From: Geobacter argillaceus
GTDB taxonomy: Bacteria > Desulfobacterota > Desulfuromonadia > Geobacterales > DSM-12255
NCBI RefSeq assembly: GCF_007830735.1
Contig: NZ_VLLN01000002.1
Span: 186,001-250,000 of the forward strand
Reading direction: 5' to 3'
DNA length: 64,000 bases
The translations under genes were made by a program, and so were the position numbers. Shown piece after piece: positions 53,823 through 62,813 of the stretch. Position 1 is the first letter of the stretch, and each line of letters opens with the position of its first letter. The notes under the pieces are model-generated. The model ran no database searches. It was given only the letters and a program-made list of their open reading frames with translations, and was not told where the DNA came from.

Positions 53823-54848
53823 TCAGATATCCGCCTCACGGAGGAATGCAGCCGCATCCTCGGGAGAGGTGGGATTGATGTAAAAGCCGGTCCCCCACTC
53901 GAAGCCGGCAATCTGAGTGAGCCGGGGAACCAGCTCGATATGCCAGTGGTAGTCCCACTGGATGGACCCCCAGTAGTCGGGCTTTCCCGGCCGTGGCTGA
54001 TGGGGCGGTACCGTATGGAGGATGAAATTGTACGGCGGGTCTTTCAGCACCTTTTTCACCCGCATGAGCATGTCCTTCAATGCCGCGGCCAGCTCCAGCA
54101 GCTCAGCGTCGGTCATCAGGGCGAAGTCATGGCTGTGGCGTTTGGGATAGAGACGCAGCTCGAACGGGAAGCAGGATGCATAGGGAGTGATCAGGAGGTA
54201 GTCGGGCGACTCCTTCACCACCCGCGCCCCCTCGGCGATCTCGAATTCGATCAGGTCGCAGAAAATGCATCGTTCCCGGACCGAATAGAAGTCCCGACAG
54301 ACCTTGAGCTCGGTGGCGGCCACCGGCGGAGTCAGGGGAACGGCGATCAACTGGCTGTGGGAGTGGCTGAGGGTGGCGCCGGCCCGGGTACCGTGGTTCT
54401 TGAAGAGAACCATGTAGCGGAAACGGATGTCCTTGCGCAGGTCCAGCAGGCGGACCCGATAGGCCTTGAGTACGTTGGAGATTTCGTCCACCGTCAGGTC
54501 GGCCATACTCTTGTTGTGGTCCGGGGTCTCCACGATCACTTCGTGGGCGCCGATCCCCTCGCGGACATCGTAGAGACCGTAACCGCGGCTCTTCAGGTCG
54601 CCCTCGATCCTGAGCGCCGGATATTTGTTGGCAAAGACCCGCACCTGCCAGCCAGGCGTATTGGGTGCACCCGACTTCCGGATGGCAAAGATCTCCGGCG
54701 GGGTTTTGTCTTCATAGCCGTAGCAGAACGGGCAGACCCCGGCGTTATCGCCGGCCTCCTCAACCCGGAAATCCCGGGGTCGCCGCCCCCGGTCGGTGGC
54801 GATGATTACCCAGTGCTGCTTGATCGGGTCCCACCTCAATTCTGACAT
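53823..54848 (-). CDS. galT: GalT-family nucleotidyltransferase (galactose-1-phosphate uridylyltransferase or ADP-glucose type)
   Basis: The 341-residue HIT-superfamily enzyme starts with RWDPIKQHWVIIATDRGRRP. A CPFCYGYE zinc pair follows, then VRVFANKYPALR and the active site LSHSHSQLIAVP (HxHxQ; nucleophile His). A second pair, RCIFCDLIEFE, and RLYPKRHSHDF, YHWHIELVPR fill the metal site. GalT exchanges UMP between hexose phosphates; related bacterial enzymes use ADP-glucose. Its location between GH57 and GlgA genes suggests a sugar-nucleotide role in glycogen turnover. Which nucleotide is used cannot be read from motifs. Confidence 0.92.
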   Translation of the reverse strand: MSELRWDPIKQHWVIIATDRGRRPRDFRVEEAGDNAGVCPFCYGYEDKTPPEIFAIRKSGAPNTPGWQVRVFANKYPALRIEGDLKSRGYGLYDVREGIGAHEVIVETPDHNKSMADLTVDEISNVLKAYRVRLLDLRKDIRFRYMVLFKNHGTRAGATLSHSHSQLIAVPLTPPVAATELKVCRDFYSVRERCIFCDLIEFEIAEGARVVKESPDYLLITPYASCFPFELRLYPKRHSHDFALMTDAELLELAAALKDMLMRVKKVLKDPPYNFILHTVPPHQPRPGKPDYWGSIQWDYHWHIELVPRLTQIAGFEWGTGFYINPTSPEDAAAFLREADI

Positions 54849-54857
54849 ATCTTCTCC

Positions 54858-57059
54858 TCAAATCAGCCACGTTTCCAGCTCCAGCTCCGGCCCGACGTAC
54901 CTGAGCCGCATCGGGGCATCGGTTGGCCAGCGCCCAACTTCGTCATCGCCCCGGGTCAGGGTGAAAAAGGCAAAAAGGTAGCCGCCGGGCTCGGGGTGCA
55001 GGATATCGAGCGGCACCTTCGCTTCGCAGATCTTGATGATCTTCCAGTGACAGCTCGTCCCGGTGTCGTGCCACTCTGCTCCGTCCCGTACCTGGAGCAG
55101 ACCCTGTTCGCCGCCGAGCCCCATGACCAGACGGTATTCGCGATCGCTGATCAGGTGCAGGGTCAGGAGATCGCTCGGGTGCAGCATCTTTTCCAGGGAC
55201 TGTTGTCCGTCAACCCGGAAATAGAAGGCATGCCGGTCGAAGCCGTAAAAGAACGACTGGAGCATGCTCTCGGCCGAATGCATGGCCGATGCCTGCTTGG
55301 AGAGGTCGAAGAGGCCTGCGGCGAGCCACTCGAAGTAATCGGTCACAAAGCCGTTGACAACCGGCGAGATCAGGGCTGCCGGCTCCCGCACGAAACCGGC
55401 GGGGCTCTTCTTTTTGATCGGTTCGTACAGTTCAGCCGGCACCGGCAGCCCCAGCAGCCGGTACACGTTCATCAGGTGGCGGCGGAAGAGGAGGTCGAAA
55501 CGATCGCTATGGGGCGAAAAGTGGTCGTCACCGTACCACCAGAACCAGTCGCTCCCCTCGGCGGCGAAGAGCGAACGACAGATGAGGGCAGCGGTCCCGT
55601 CGGGCTCGTTCGGGAAATCGGCAACCGCTCCGGTGGCAAGGAGTTCGGCAACCCGGGGATGGTTGCGTACGGCCGCCTCCCTGGCCTTGTAAAGATAATC
55701 CCACCCTAGATTTTCTTCCGGGTGCCCGATCCAGATCCCGTAGTTGGCATTGATCCAGGAACCGGGGTAGATGCGATCCAGGCGCCGGTGCGTCGTATGT
55801 TCCGCCAGGAACGCCGAACAGGTGGTGAGCCTCACGTCGCGGTCATCCACAAGGGTCCGGTAAAGACGGGTGAGAAACGGATACCCGTTGTCCTCGTAGT
55901 ATTCCCAGGCGTTCTCCCCGTCCAGGATGACCGGCACAACCCTGACGCCGTGGGTCTGGCGGCCGATGGCCAGGAGGCGCTCGCGAAAATCGTTTACGGC
56001 CCGCTCCCCATCCCACTGGGAATAGGTAAAGCCGATCAGGTCTGACAGGGCGTGATCCCGGAAGAACATCGCCAGGTCTGCGGCGCCACGCTGGAACCGG
56101 TACGACTGGTAGAGCGCCTCGCGGCCGGGACCGAGCCCCTCCGGAAGCGTATGGAGCAGCACCCCCTCATCGGTGGCAACCCACGTGAGGCCACAGTCGG
56201 CAATGATCTCCAGTGCCTCGTCGCACACCGATCCCTCGGAGGGCCACATGCCGGCCGGCGCAAAGCCGAAGAGCCCGGTGAAATAGTCGACAGCGGTTGT
56301 GACCTGGCTTCTGGCGTCCTGCGGGAAGCTGAACGGCAGGGTCGGCAGGGTCGCCTTCGGCATGGCGGTCAGGGCGTTTCGCACGTCGCAGAGGAGAGGC
56401 AGGATCGGATGAAAATAGGGAGTGACCGACAGTTCCAGCTTCCCCTCGGCATGCAACCGCTTGTAGAGGGGGATGATTTCTCCCAGGATCTGCCGGTGCG
56501 TGGCAAAGAGGAGCTCCTTGTCGGCCGCCGTGAAGCCGCTTCCTTTGCGCACCAGCTCCTGGAGCGCCGGATGCCGCCGCCTCGCCGCCTCGCCGGTCCA
56601 GGCGAGGAAAAACCAGACCTGGAGGTCGAGGATATCCTGGTCCCGGAACAGGCGGAGCCGGTCCCGTGCCCGCTCCCCGCCATCGCCGCCCGCCAGACAG
56701 AAAAGCTCGAAGTAGCGCCTGACCGGTTCGATCAGCCGCTGGCGGTTTGCGGCAAAGAAATTCTCCAGGACAAAGAGGCGGTCATCATCCCCCATGTCGG
56801 CCGGGTGCATCCGGCCCCGGGAAAGGAACGGATCGACCGCCTGCCCGGCGGCATACTCCTCCAGCTGCTCCAGAAGGGACGGCACCAGGTTGAACACCGC
56901 CCGTGCACCCGCCACCTCATCCACAATGGCCGCCATGTCATAGTAATCCTTGATGCCATGGAGATACGTCCAGGGAAGGATATACTCCCCCCGGAGCGGG
57001 TCCTTGTAGTAGGGCTGGTGCATGTGCCAGAGAAATATGACCGACAAAGGCTGTTTCAT
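54858..57059 (-). CDS. GH57 family glycoside hydrolase / glucanotransferase
   Basis: The 733-residue protein begins with the GH57 motif IFLWHMHQPYYKDPLRGEYI (residues 9-28, HMHQP). Further conserved segments are VTPYFHPILPLLCD, PAGMWPSEGSVCDEALEIIA (WPSEGS carries the nucleophile Glu), ITWVATDEGVLLH-like text, and VVPVILDGENAWEYYEDNGY (catalytic Asp region). The C-terminal 250 residues form the usual accessory beta domain. GH57 members include amylases, branching enzymes and amylopullulanases; size and neighbours point to alpha-glucan metabolism. It begins 10 bases upstream of galT, in one operon. Confidence 0.92.
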   Translation of the reverse strand: MKQPLSVIFLWHMHQPYYKDPLRGEYILPWTYLHGIKDYYDMAAIVDEVAGARAVFNLVPSLLEQLEEYAAGQAVDPFLSRGRMHPADMGDDDRLFVLENFFAANRQRLIEPVRRYFELFCLAGGDGGERARDRLRLFRDQDILDLQVWFFLAWTGEAARRRHPALQELVRKGSGFTAADKELLFATHRQILGEIIPLYKRLHAEGKLELSVTPYFHPILPLLCDVRNALTAMPKATLPTLPFSFPQDARSQVTTAVDYFTGLFGFAPAGMWPSEGSVCDEALEIIADCGLTWVATDEGVLLHTLPEGLGPGREALYQSYRFQRGAADLAMFFRDHALSDLIGFTYSQWDGERAVNDFRERLLAIGRQTHGVRVVPVILDGENAWEYYEDNGYPFLTRLYRTLVDDRDVRLTTCSAFLAEHTTHRRLDRIYPGSWINANYGIWIGHPEENLGWDYLYKAREAAVRNHPRVAELLATGAVADFPNEPDGTAALICRSLFAAEGSDWFWWYGDDHFSPHSDRFDLLFRRHLMNVYRLLGLPVPAELYEPIKKKSPAGFVREPAALISPVVNGFVTDYFEWLAAGLFDLSKQASAMHSAESMLQSFFYGFDRHAFYFRVDGQQSLEKMLHPSDLLTLHLISDREYRLVMGLGGEQGLLQVRDGAEWHDTGTSCHWKIIKICEAKVPLDILHPEPGGYLFAFFTLTRGDDEVGRWPTDAPMRLRYVGPELELETWLI

Positions 57060-57073
57060 GAGAACCTGTTCAA

Positions 57074-57131
57074 GGTTCGAGGTTCGAGGTTCGAGGTTAA
57101 TTTTTCAACATCGAACATCGAACCTCGAACC
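57074..57131. repeat. Heptanucleotide repeats forming a hairpin between GH57 and nucleotidyltransferase genes
   Basis: Three direct copies of GGTTCGA (57074-57094) are followed, after TTTTTCAACA, by inverted heptads TCGAACA, TCGAACC, TCGAACC (57111-57131). The RNA would form a 21-base stem with two mismatches. Same seven-base periodicity as the repeats near 132 and 29226 but a different unit. Confidence 0.8.
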
Positions 57132-57135
57132 GGGT

Positions 57136-59643
57136 TTATTGCAGCTCCTTCTTCCAGTTCTCCACCTTCTTCTTGTACTCGTCCAGCAGCTTCTGGGCAG
57201 TCTTGGGGTCTTTGGCCTCAGCCACCAGGTGTACACAGGAGGCGTACTGGTCCGGCAGGACCAGCAGCCAGTCCTCGCCGAAGTGCACCTTGATCCCGTC
57301 AATAAAGGTCGCTTCCTTGTCCAGGCTGTCCTCGCTCATCTTGCGCATGATCCCCCCCTTCATCTCCCAGATACAGGCACTGGAGGTCTGCAGGAAGGTA
57401 CGGTGCGGGATCTCGGCATGGATCTTCGAGAGAGGAACGCCACTGGCGGCGATCAGCTCAAGGGTCTTGGCAATGGCAAACATGCCGTCAAAGGCAGTCT
57501 GAAAGCGGGGAAATGCCAGACGGCCATCCATGGAACCGACCAGCACCACCTCGGAAGAGAGGGCCGCCTCCATCATGGCCCGTTCGCTATTTTTGGTACG
57601 GGTCACCTGGCTCCGTTTTTCCTGGACAATCTGCTCCACCACGGACGGGGCATTGACCGGCACCGCAAAGATCCCCTTGGCGCCGCTCTTCAGGAGCAGA
57701 GCCACCATGAGCGGCAGGAGCTCGGCAGATTCATAGATCTTGCCGGCCTCGTCCACCAGGGTGAACGCCTCGGCAGAGGGATCGAGCCAGAAGCCGGCCT
57801 GGGCCTCCAGGGTAACGACGATCTTGGCCAGCTGCTGCAAGCTGGCCGCTTTCTCTTCGGCCTTTTTCGCCCCCCGCTCCTCGTCCACATAGGCGTTGAG
57901 ACCGATCACCTCGGACCCCAGCTCGTTCAGAATCGCCGGCAGGACCTGGCCGGCCGGGGAATGGTTGAAGTCGACGACCACCTTCAGGTTCTGCTTTTTG
58001 AACGCCTCACGGTCAATGGTCCTGAGGAACCCCTCCCGGTAGAACTCGCTTACCTGGGGGAGCTCGGTGATCCCGCCCGGTTCTTTGTGGTGAGCCCGCC
58101 GGAAGTTTTCCTTGTAGAAGATCCGTTCCAGGTTTTTCCCCATGGCACTGGAAAAGTCGAGGCCGTCGCCGTCCAGAAAGACGATCTCGGTTGAGGCGGG
58201 ATCGTCCGAGGCCTGCCGGAAGAAGATCCCCCCCACCTCGCCAAAGGTCTTGAGCTTGTAGCGGAGCATGGGGAGCGGGATCATCTTCAGGTCCCTGACG
58301 TTGACCCCGGCAGAGAGGATGCCGCCAAAAAAACTCCGCTTGAGCATCCGCGAGGAGAGGTAGGCGTCACGCCCTCCCAGGACGAAGCTCCCCTTGGGAA
58401 GCGAGGTGCCATAAGCGCACCCCAGCTTGGCAACGAACTCCGGGGTCAGTTCGATATTGGTCAGCCCCTTGATCATCACCCCCTCGAACAGGGACCGTTT
58501 CCACTTTTCACCCCAGATCAGGTTGGCCGTTACCGTTGAGCCGGCCTCGATCACCTTGCGGGGCCAGATCTTCACATCCCGCTTGATATAGGTCTCTTCA
58601 CCGATGGAGGTCTCTTCGGCAACGATCCCCCCTTCTTCTATGACCACCCCCTGGCCGACCCGGACACTGTTGCAGATGACGCTGTCGGTGATCTTCGCCC
58701 CTCTCTTGATGTAGACGTTGTCCCAGATGACGCAGCGGGAGAGCTTGACCCCCGCTTCAATGGTGCAGTTGCGGCCGATGACCGTATCCTTGATCTGGGC
58801 CTCGCCCAGAATCTGGCTGTTGTCGCCGACCACCACCGTTCCCTGGAGGTGGGACGGGTCGTCCAGACGGACATCGGCGCCGAGCCGTAGATCCTTCCCC
58901 ACGAAGTCCTGCTTTGGCTCGTCGATCCGCACATTCACCTTGCCGCGGAAAATGTCGTGGTGCGCCTCCCGATAGGAGTCGGTGTTGCCGATGTCCCGCC
59001 AGTACCCCTTGGCCGGATACCCGAACAGCGCCTCCTCTTTCTCCAGCAGCGAGGGGAAAAGGTTCTGGGAAAAGTCGAAATTCTCTCCCTCCGGTATGTA
59101 CTTGAGCACCTCCGGTTCCAGGACGTAGATGCCGGTGTTGATGGTATCGGAGATCACTTCTCCCCAGCCGGGCTTTTCCAGGAATTGGGTGATCCGCTTC
59201 GCCTTGTCGGTGATGACCACGCCGAACTGGAGCGGGTCCTTGACCGACGTGAGGGTGATGGTGGCAATCGCCTTGTTTTCCGCATGGAAGTCGATGACCT
59301 TCTGCAGGTTGAAGTCGGTCAGGAGATCGCCGCTGATGATCAGAAAGCGCTCGTCCAGGTATTTTTCGGCACACTTGACCGCCCCGGCGGTCCCCATGTC
59401 CTCCAGGGGGGTTACGTAGGTGATCTTCACCCCGAAGTCGGTGCCGTCCCGAAAGAAGTTCTTGATGATGCCCGGCTGATGGTAGAGCAGCATGATCAGG
59501 TCGGTAATGCCGTGCTTCTTCAGGAGTTCCACGGTGTGCAGCATGATCGGCCGATTGAGGAGCGGGATCATCGGCTTCGGAACGCTGCTGGTAAGGGGCT
59601 GGATGCGGGTACCGAACCCGCCGGCCATGATGACTGCTTTCAT
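57136..59643 (-). CDS. Nucleotidyltransferase / phosphomannomutase-like fusion (mannose-1-phosphate guanylyltransferase type)
   Basis: 835 residues. Residues 1-230 are a sugar-phosphate nucleotidyltransferase (MKAVIMAGGFGTRIQPLTSS, VPKPMIPLLNRP, LIISGDLLTDFNL, NTGIYVLEPEVL). A left-handed beta-helix follows (GEAQIKDTVIGRNCTIEAGV and others, about 250-370). From about 390 a phosphomannomutase-like part starts (VLGGRDAYLSSRMLKRSFFG). Its phosphoserine loop reads RQASDDPAS rather than TASHNP, and the metal loop reads LDPSAEAF rather than DGDxDR, so mutase activity is doubtful. It supplies a nucleotide sugar for the operon downstream. The start is ATG 59643. Confidence 0.9.
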   Translation of the reverse strand: MKAVIMAGGFGTRIQPLTSSVPKPMIPLLNRPIMLHTVELLKKHGITDLIMLLYHQPGIIKNFFRDGTDFGVKITYVTPLEDMGTAGAVKCAEKYLDERFLIISGDLLTDFNLQKVIDFHAENKAIATITLTSVKDPLQFGVVITDKAKRITQFLEKPGWGEVISDTINTGIYVLEPEVLKYIPEGENFDFSQNLFPSLLEKEEALFGYPAKGYWRDIGNTDSYREAHHDIFRGKVNVRIDEPKQDFVGKDLRLGADVRLDDPSHLQGTVVVGDNSQILGEAQIKDTVIGRNCTIEAGVKLSRCVIWDNVYIKRGAKITDSVICNSVRVGQGVVIEEGGIVAEETSIGEETYIKRDVKIWPRKVIEAGSTVTANLIWGEKWKRSLFEGVMIKGLTNIELTPEFVAKLGCAYGTSLPKGSFVLGGRDAYLSSRMLKRSFFGGILSAGVNVRDLKMIPLPMLRYKLKTFGEVGGIFFRQASDDPASTEIVFLDGDGLDFSSAMGKNLERIFYKENFRRAHHKEPGGITELPQVSEFYREGFLRTIDREAFKKQNLKVVVDFNHSPAGQVLPAILNELGSEVIGLNAYVDEERGAKKAEEKAASLQQLAKIVVTLEAQAGFWLDPSAEAFTLVDEAGKIYESAELLPLMVALLLKSGAKGIFAVPVNAPSVVEQIVQEKRSQVTRTKNSERAMMEAALSSEVVLVGSMDGRLAFPRFQTAFDGMFAIAKTLELIAASGVPLSKIHAEIPHRTFLQTSSACIWEMKGGIMRKMSEDSLDKEATFIDGIKVHFGEDWLLVLPDQYASCVHLVAEAKDPKTAQKLLDEYKKKVENWKKELQ

Positions 59644-59696
59644 GCATTACCCTCCTTCATTGTAGTGAGAAGTGAGCCGCCTCACCCCTCACGAAT

Positions 59697-60062
59697 TCAT
59701 CGGTTCCGCTTCTTGGCCAGAAGCCGCTTGATCTCGTCCTTCAACTCCTGCGTGTCACTGGATTTCACCACATAGCCATCGGCCAGCCAGGCCGAAAAGT
59801 CGTCCTTATAGCAGGAGAAGGCAGTCGAAAGGATCACCACCATGTCCTGGCGCTCCTTGACGATTTTCTGCAGCAGATCGAGCCCACTCTCGTTCTTCAG
59901 TTTGATATCCAGGAGTGCCACGTCGAAGGTCGATGCCCGGAGCTTGTCCATGGCCTCGGCAATGGTGCCGGCAGTCTCCACCGCGTACCCTTCGTCAGCC
60001 AGTTCCTGGGCGAAAAGGAGCCTGATGGAGGCCTCATCGTCCACTACGAGAATGTTGGTCAT
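59697..60062 (-). CDS. Response regulator receiver protein (single domain)
   Basis: A 121-residue receiver: MTNILVVDDEASIRLLFAQE has the acidic pocket (DDE), the phospho-acceptor Asp is in VALLDIKLKNESG (near 52), the Thr/Ser is in VVILSTAFSCYKDD, and the Lys is in DGYVVKSSDTQE. No output domain. It lies immediately downstream of the kinase gene (stop and start adjacent at 60062-60063), so these form a pair. It is upstream of the nucleotidyltransferase fusion, suggesting a link with glycogen control, but there is no direct evidence. Confidence 0.92.
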   Translation of the reverse strand: MTNILVVDDEASIRLLFAQELADEGYAVETAGTIAEAMDKLRASTFDVALLDIKLKNESGLDLLQKIVKERQDMVVILSTAFSCYKDDFSAWLADGYVVKSSDTQELKDEIKRLLAKKRNR

Positions 60063-61685
60063 CTACTGATCCTCCCTTAGAAGCGGAATGACAAAAGTGT
60101 ATGCCGTCCCCCCCTCGGGACGGTCAATAATGGAAAACGTGCTACCATGGCGCTCCAGGATGATGCGGCAGAGCGGCAGACCGACACCGATGCCAAGCTC
60201 CTGGGTGGAGGTAAACGGGGTAATCAGTGCCTCCTTAACCGCATCATCGATGGTGGCGCCGTCATCGCTGATCGTTACCCTGAGGCCGTCACCGTCCCCG
60301 CTGGTAGCAGCCCAGATTGCACCTACTCCCGGCTGGGTCTCGATGATGTGCTGCAGGATTGTTTTCAGGCAGTAGGCAATCTGTTTATAGTCGAGCAGGA
60401 TGGTGGGTATGTCCGGATCAAGATCAAGGGTAAGCGCGATGTTCCGGCCGGCCAACTGTTCGCTGAGTTCCCGACAGACGTTACGCACCAACTGGTTGAT
60501 GTCCCATCGATCCATGACCGGATAGAGCGACTCGGAATAGTGCAGCACCTCTTCCAGCACATCCTCCAGGCGCTTGGCCTCCGTGACGATCTCCTCCAGG
60601 TATTCCCGTTTCCTGGCCACCTCGCCCACGTCCTTCATGAGCGACCTGGCATAGCCGCCAATGGTCATCAGAGGATTGCGGATGGAATGGGCGATGCTGG
60701 AGGTGATCCGCCCCACCACCGCCATCTTCTCCATCTTGACGATCAACGCCTGCTGCTCCTGCAGCTTGATGTTGGCAGCGGTCTGCTTCTCGATCTCTTC
60801 CTGAAGCTTTTCATAGAGGGACGCGCGCTCCAGGGCAAAGGCCACCGGAAACGTAAAGATCTCCATGGACTGAAGGTCCTGGGTAGTGATAGCTCGGTGG
60901 GTCACAAAGTTGTCGGCCAGAAGAACGCCGATGCGCCGGTTGCGGGAGATGAGCGGCATGACGAGGAAGCTATCCACTTCCAGGATACGTGCCAGATCCT
61001 CACTGACCTCAGGATTGTGAAAGGCATCCGTCACCAGGATCGGTTTGCGTTCCCGAAGCGCCCGGTTAAAGACGTGTAACTGGTCGGCATACGGCACGGT
61101 CAAGCGTTCGAGGATATCCTGGAATTTGACCTTTTCCGAAGTGATCTTGGTCTTGTGGAAATGGCGAGCCAGCTCCTTGAGGGTGTAGTTACCCTGCTCC
61201 AACTCGGACCAGATCCGCCACGCTTCGTCGTAGTTCCGTGGGCCGACCCCCAGGTACCCCTTGAGGCACTGCCGCTCCCGGTCGGCCATAAGGAGAAAGG
61301 CCCGGTTCATGCCGAACCCTTTGCCCGAGGTAATGGCTGTCATGGCCACCGACAGGACCTCGTCCAGGTCGAGGGATGTCTGGAGCACCATGCTCAATTC
61401 ATGGAGAAACTTGATTTCGCGGGTCTTGCTGTCATGAAAGGCGATGAGGGACTGGAGCTGGCCCCGCTGTTCGATGAACTCGTCCACGAGGTAGCGCAGC
61501 ACGTCGTGCATCGGATAGTCCCGATCGCTTAGCTGATTGAGGTCCTTCCTGAAGCTCGGGCACTCCAGGCACTTCTCCACCAGCCGCTTGCGGTGAGCAA
61601 CGTAGAGCTCCTCCTCCCCCGCAGCGACATAGGGGCACTCTTCCGGCCTGATCTCATTGTTGAGCCAGCAGCATTCCCATTCCAC
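60063..61685 (-). CDS. GAF-domain sensor histidine kinase with N-terminal cysteines
   Basis: About 540 residues from GTG 61685 (GGAG eight bases upstream; the longer frame to 61733 is less likely). The N-terminus has a Cys cluster: WECCWLNNEIRPEECPYVAA and LVEKCLECPSF. Next comes a coiled region, a GAF domain (about 110-280: LDEVLSVAMTAITSGKGFGM to FPVAFALERASLYEKLQ), and the kinase: MAVVGRITSSIAHSIRNPLM. The ATP domain is degenerate in the N box (YCLKTILQHIIETQPG) but has ISDDGATIDD and GIGVGLPLCRIILERHG. Cysteines could bind an FeS cluster or zinc. It pairs with the receiver downstream. Confidence 0.88.
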   Translation of the reverse strand: MEWECCWLNNEIRPEECPYVAAGEEELYVAHRKRLVEKCLECPSFRKDLNQLSDRDYPMHDVLRYLVDEFIEQRGQLQSLIAFHDSKTREIKFLHELSMVLQTSLDLDEVLSVAMTAITSGKGFGMNRAFLLMADRERQCLKGYLGVGPRNYDEAWRIWSELEQGNYTLKELARHFHKTKITSEKVKFQDILERLTVPYADQLHVFNRALRERKPILVTDAFHNPEVSEDLARILEVDSFLVMPLISRNRRIGVLLADNFVTHRAITTQDLQSMEIFTFPVAFALERASLYEKLQEEIEKQTAANIKLQEQQALIVKMEKMAVVGRITSSIAHSIRNPLMTIGGYARSLMKDVGEVARKREYLEEIVTEAKRLEDVLEEVLHYSESLYPVMDRWDINQLVRNVCRELSEQLAGRNIALTLDLDPDIPTILLDYKQIAYCLKTILQHIIETQPGVGAIWAATSGDGDGLRVTISDDGATIDDAVKEALITPFTSTQELGIGVGLPLCRIILERHGSTFSIIDRPEGGTAYTFVIPLLREDQ

Positions 61686-61878
61686 AAAATCTGCTCCTGA
61701 GGCTGTTCCCCCGGCACGGGGCGCGAAACGCAATCAGTATAGCAGCCCGCCACGCCCTTTCAAGGCAACGGGCAAAAATGGCGTGCAGGAATCATAGGGC
61801 TCCGCACGTGGTGGAGGAGAAAAAACCCTTTTAAGGAGGCATTGACGAAACAGTGGAACAAGGCAAGCAGCTACCAGC

Positions 61879-62070
61879 TCACCCTTCCTTTTTCCCATCC
61901 TCTTCCTTGCGGGGCTTGATCTCGATCTCGTCCTTCCCATCCGACGCCCGCTTGAAGTTGCGGATACTCTTGCCAAGGGCACCACCGATCTCGGGGAGCT
62001 TGCCGGCACCGAAGACTACCAGGACGATGACCAGAATGACTATCAGTTCGGGCATACCGAATCCAAACAT
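61879..62070 (-). CDS. tatA: Twin-arginine translocase subunit TatA/E
   Basis: 63 residues: a membrane helix near the start ([20 protein letters not shown]), the hinge Phe-Gly, an amphipathic helix ([20 protein letters not shown]) and a charged tail ([16 protein letters not shown]). This is the canonical TatA/E layout. GGAGG precedes ATG 62070; in-frame upstream sequence to 62115 is not expected. tatB and tatC are not in the window. Tat would export proteins such as the oxidase whose remnant is at 44917. Confidence 0.93.
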   Translation of the reverse strand: MFGFGMPELIVILVIVLVVFGAGKLPEIGGALGKSIRNFKRASDGKDEIEIKPRKEEDGKKEG

Positions 62071-62259
62071 TGAGAAACCTCCACGGTTACTGTATCTTGC
62101 GCGGGAGTATGGCATTCTCCCTGGAAAAAATCAAGGACTGCCGCTGCTTATCGACACCGATATTGGCAACTTCTAATTAGTGCTGGATTTTTTCGCTAAA
62201 GCCTGGTATATAAGAGTGTCAAAATTGCAACAATAGTCATCGCTTCTGGATGGATACTC

Positions 62260-62724
62260 ATGGAAACCAAACGGATTCTGCTTGTTGAAGACAACCCGGA
62301 CGACGAAACCCTGACCCTGCGCACCCTCAACAAACACCGGATACCGTGCGAGGTGACCGTGGTGCGTGACGGTGTCGAAGCACTCCATTATCTATTTGCA
62401 ACCGGTCCGTTTGCCTCCCGTGACATGGCGGTCATGCCAAACCTCGTGTTGCTGGACCTGAAACTCCCCAAGGTGGACGGACACGAAGTACTCCGCAGCA
62501 TCAGAAACGACGAACGGACCCGGCTCATCCCGGTAGTCGTCTTCACCTCGTCCAACGAGGCCCACGACATTCAGCAGAGCTATAACCTGGGCGCCAACAG
62601 CTATCTCCGCAAACCGGTGGACTACAACCTCTTCAGCGAAGCGGTCAATCAGCTTGGTCACTACTGGCTGGAACAGAACCTCACTCCGCCATCTCTGGGC
62701 CACTACTGCCCTTCAGGCTCCTGA
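62260..62724 (+). CDS. Response regulator, Rcp1-like single domain
   Basis: The 154-residue receiver starts [20 protein letters not shown]. The phosphorylation site is [17 protein letters not shown] (Asp near 66) and [12 protein letters not shown] and [11 protein letters not shown] give the Thr and Lys. The longer loop after the first helix ([20 protein letters not shown]) is typical of Rcp1-type regulators that pair with phytochrome-like or PAS kinases. No kinase is adjacent. GGATGG stands before ATG 62260 as a weak ribosome site. Confidence 0.9.
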   Translation: METKRILLVEDNPDDETLTLRTLNKHRIPCEVTVVRDGVEALHYLFATGPFASRDMAVMPNLVLLDLKLPKVDGHEVLRSIRNDERTRLIPVVVFTSSNEAHDIQQSYNLGANSYLRKPVDYNLFSEAVNQLGHYWLEQNLTPPSLGHYCPSGS

Positions 62725-62813
62725 CGACCACATTCTCGCACACTCCTGCGGCCAAGCCGACCCGCAATGTTTTTCTCGGCGCCGGCAGGCCAGACGTGTT
62801 ATTATCCCCGCAC

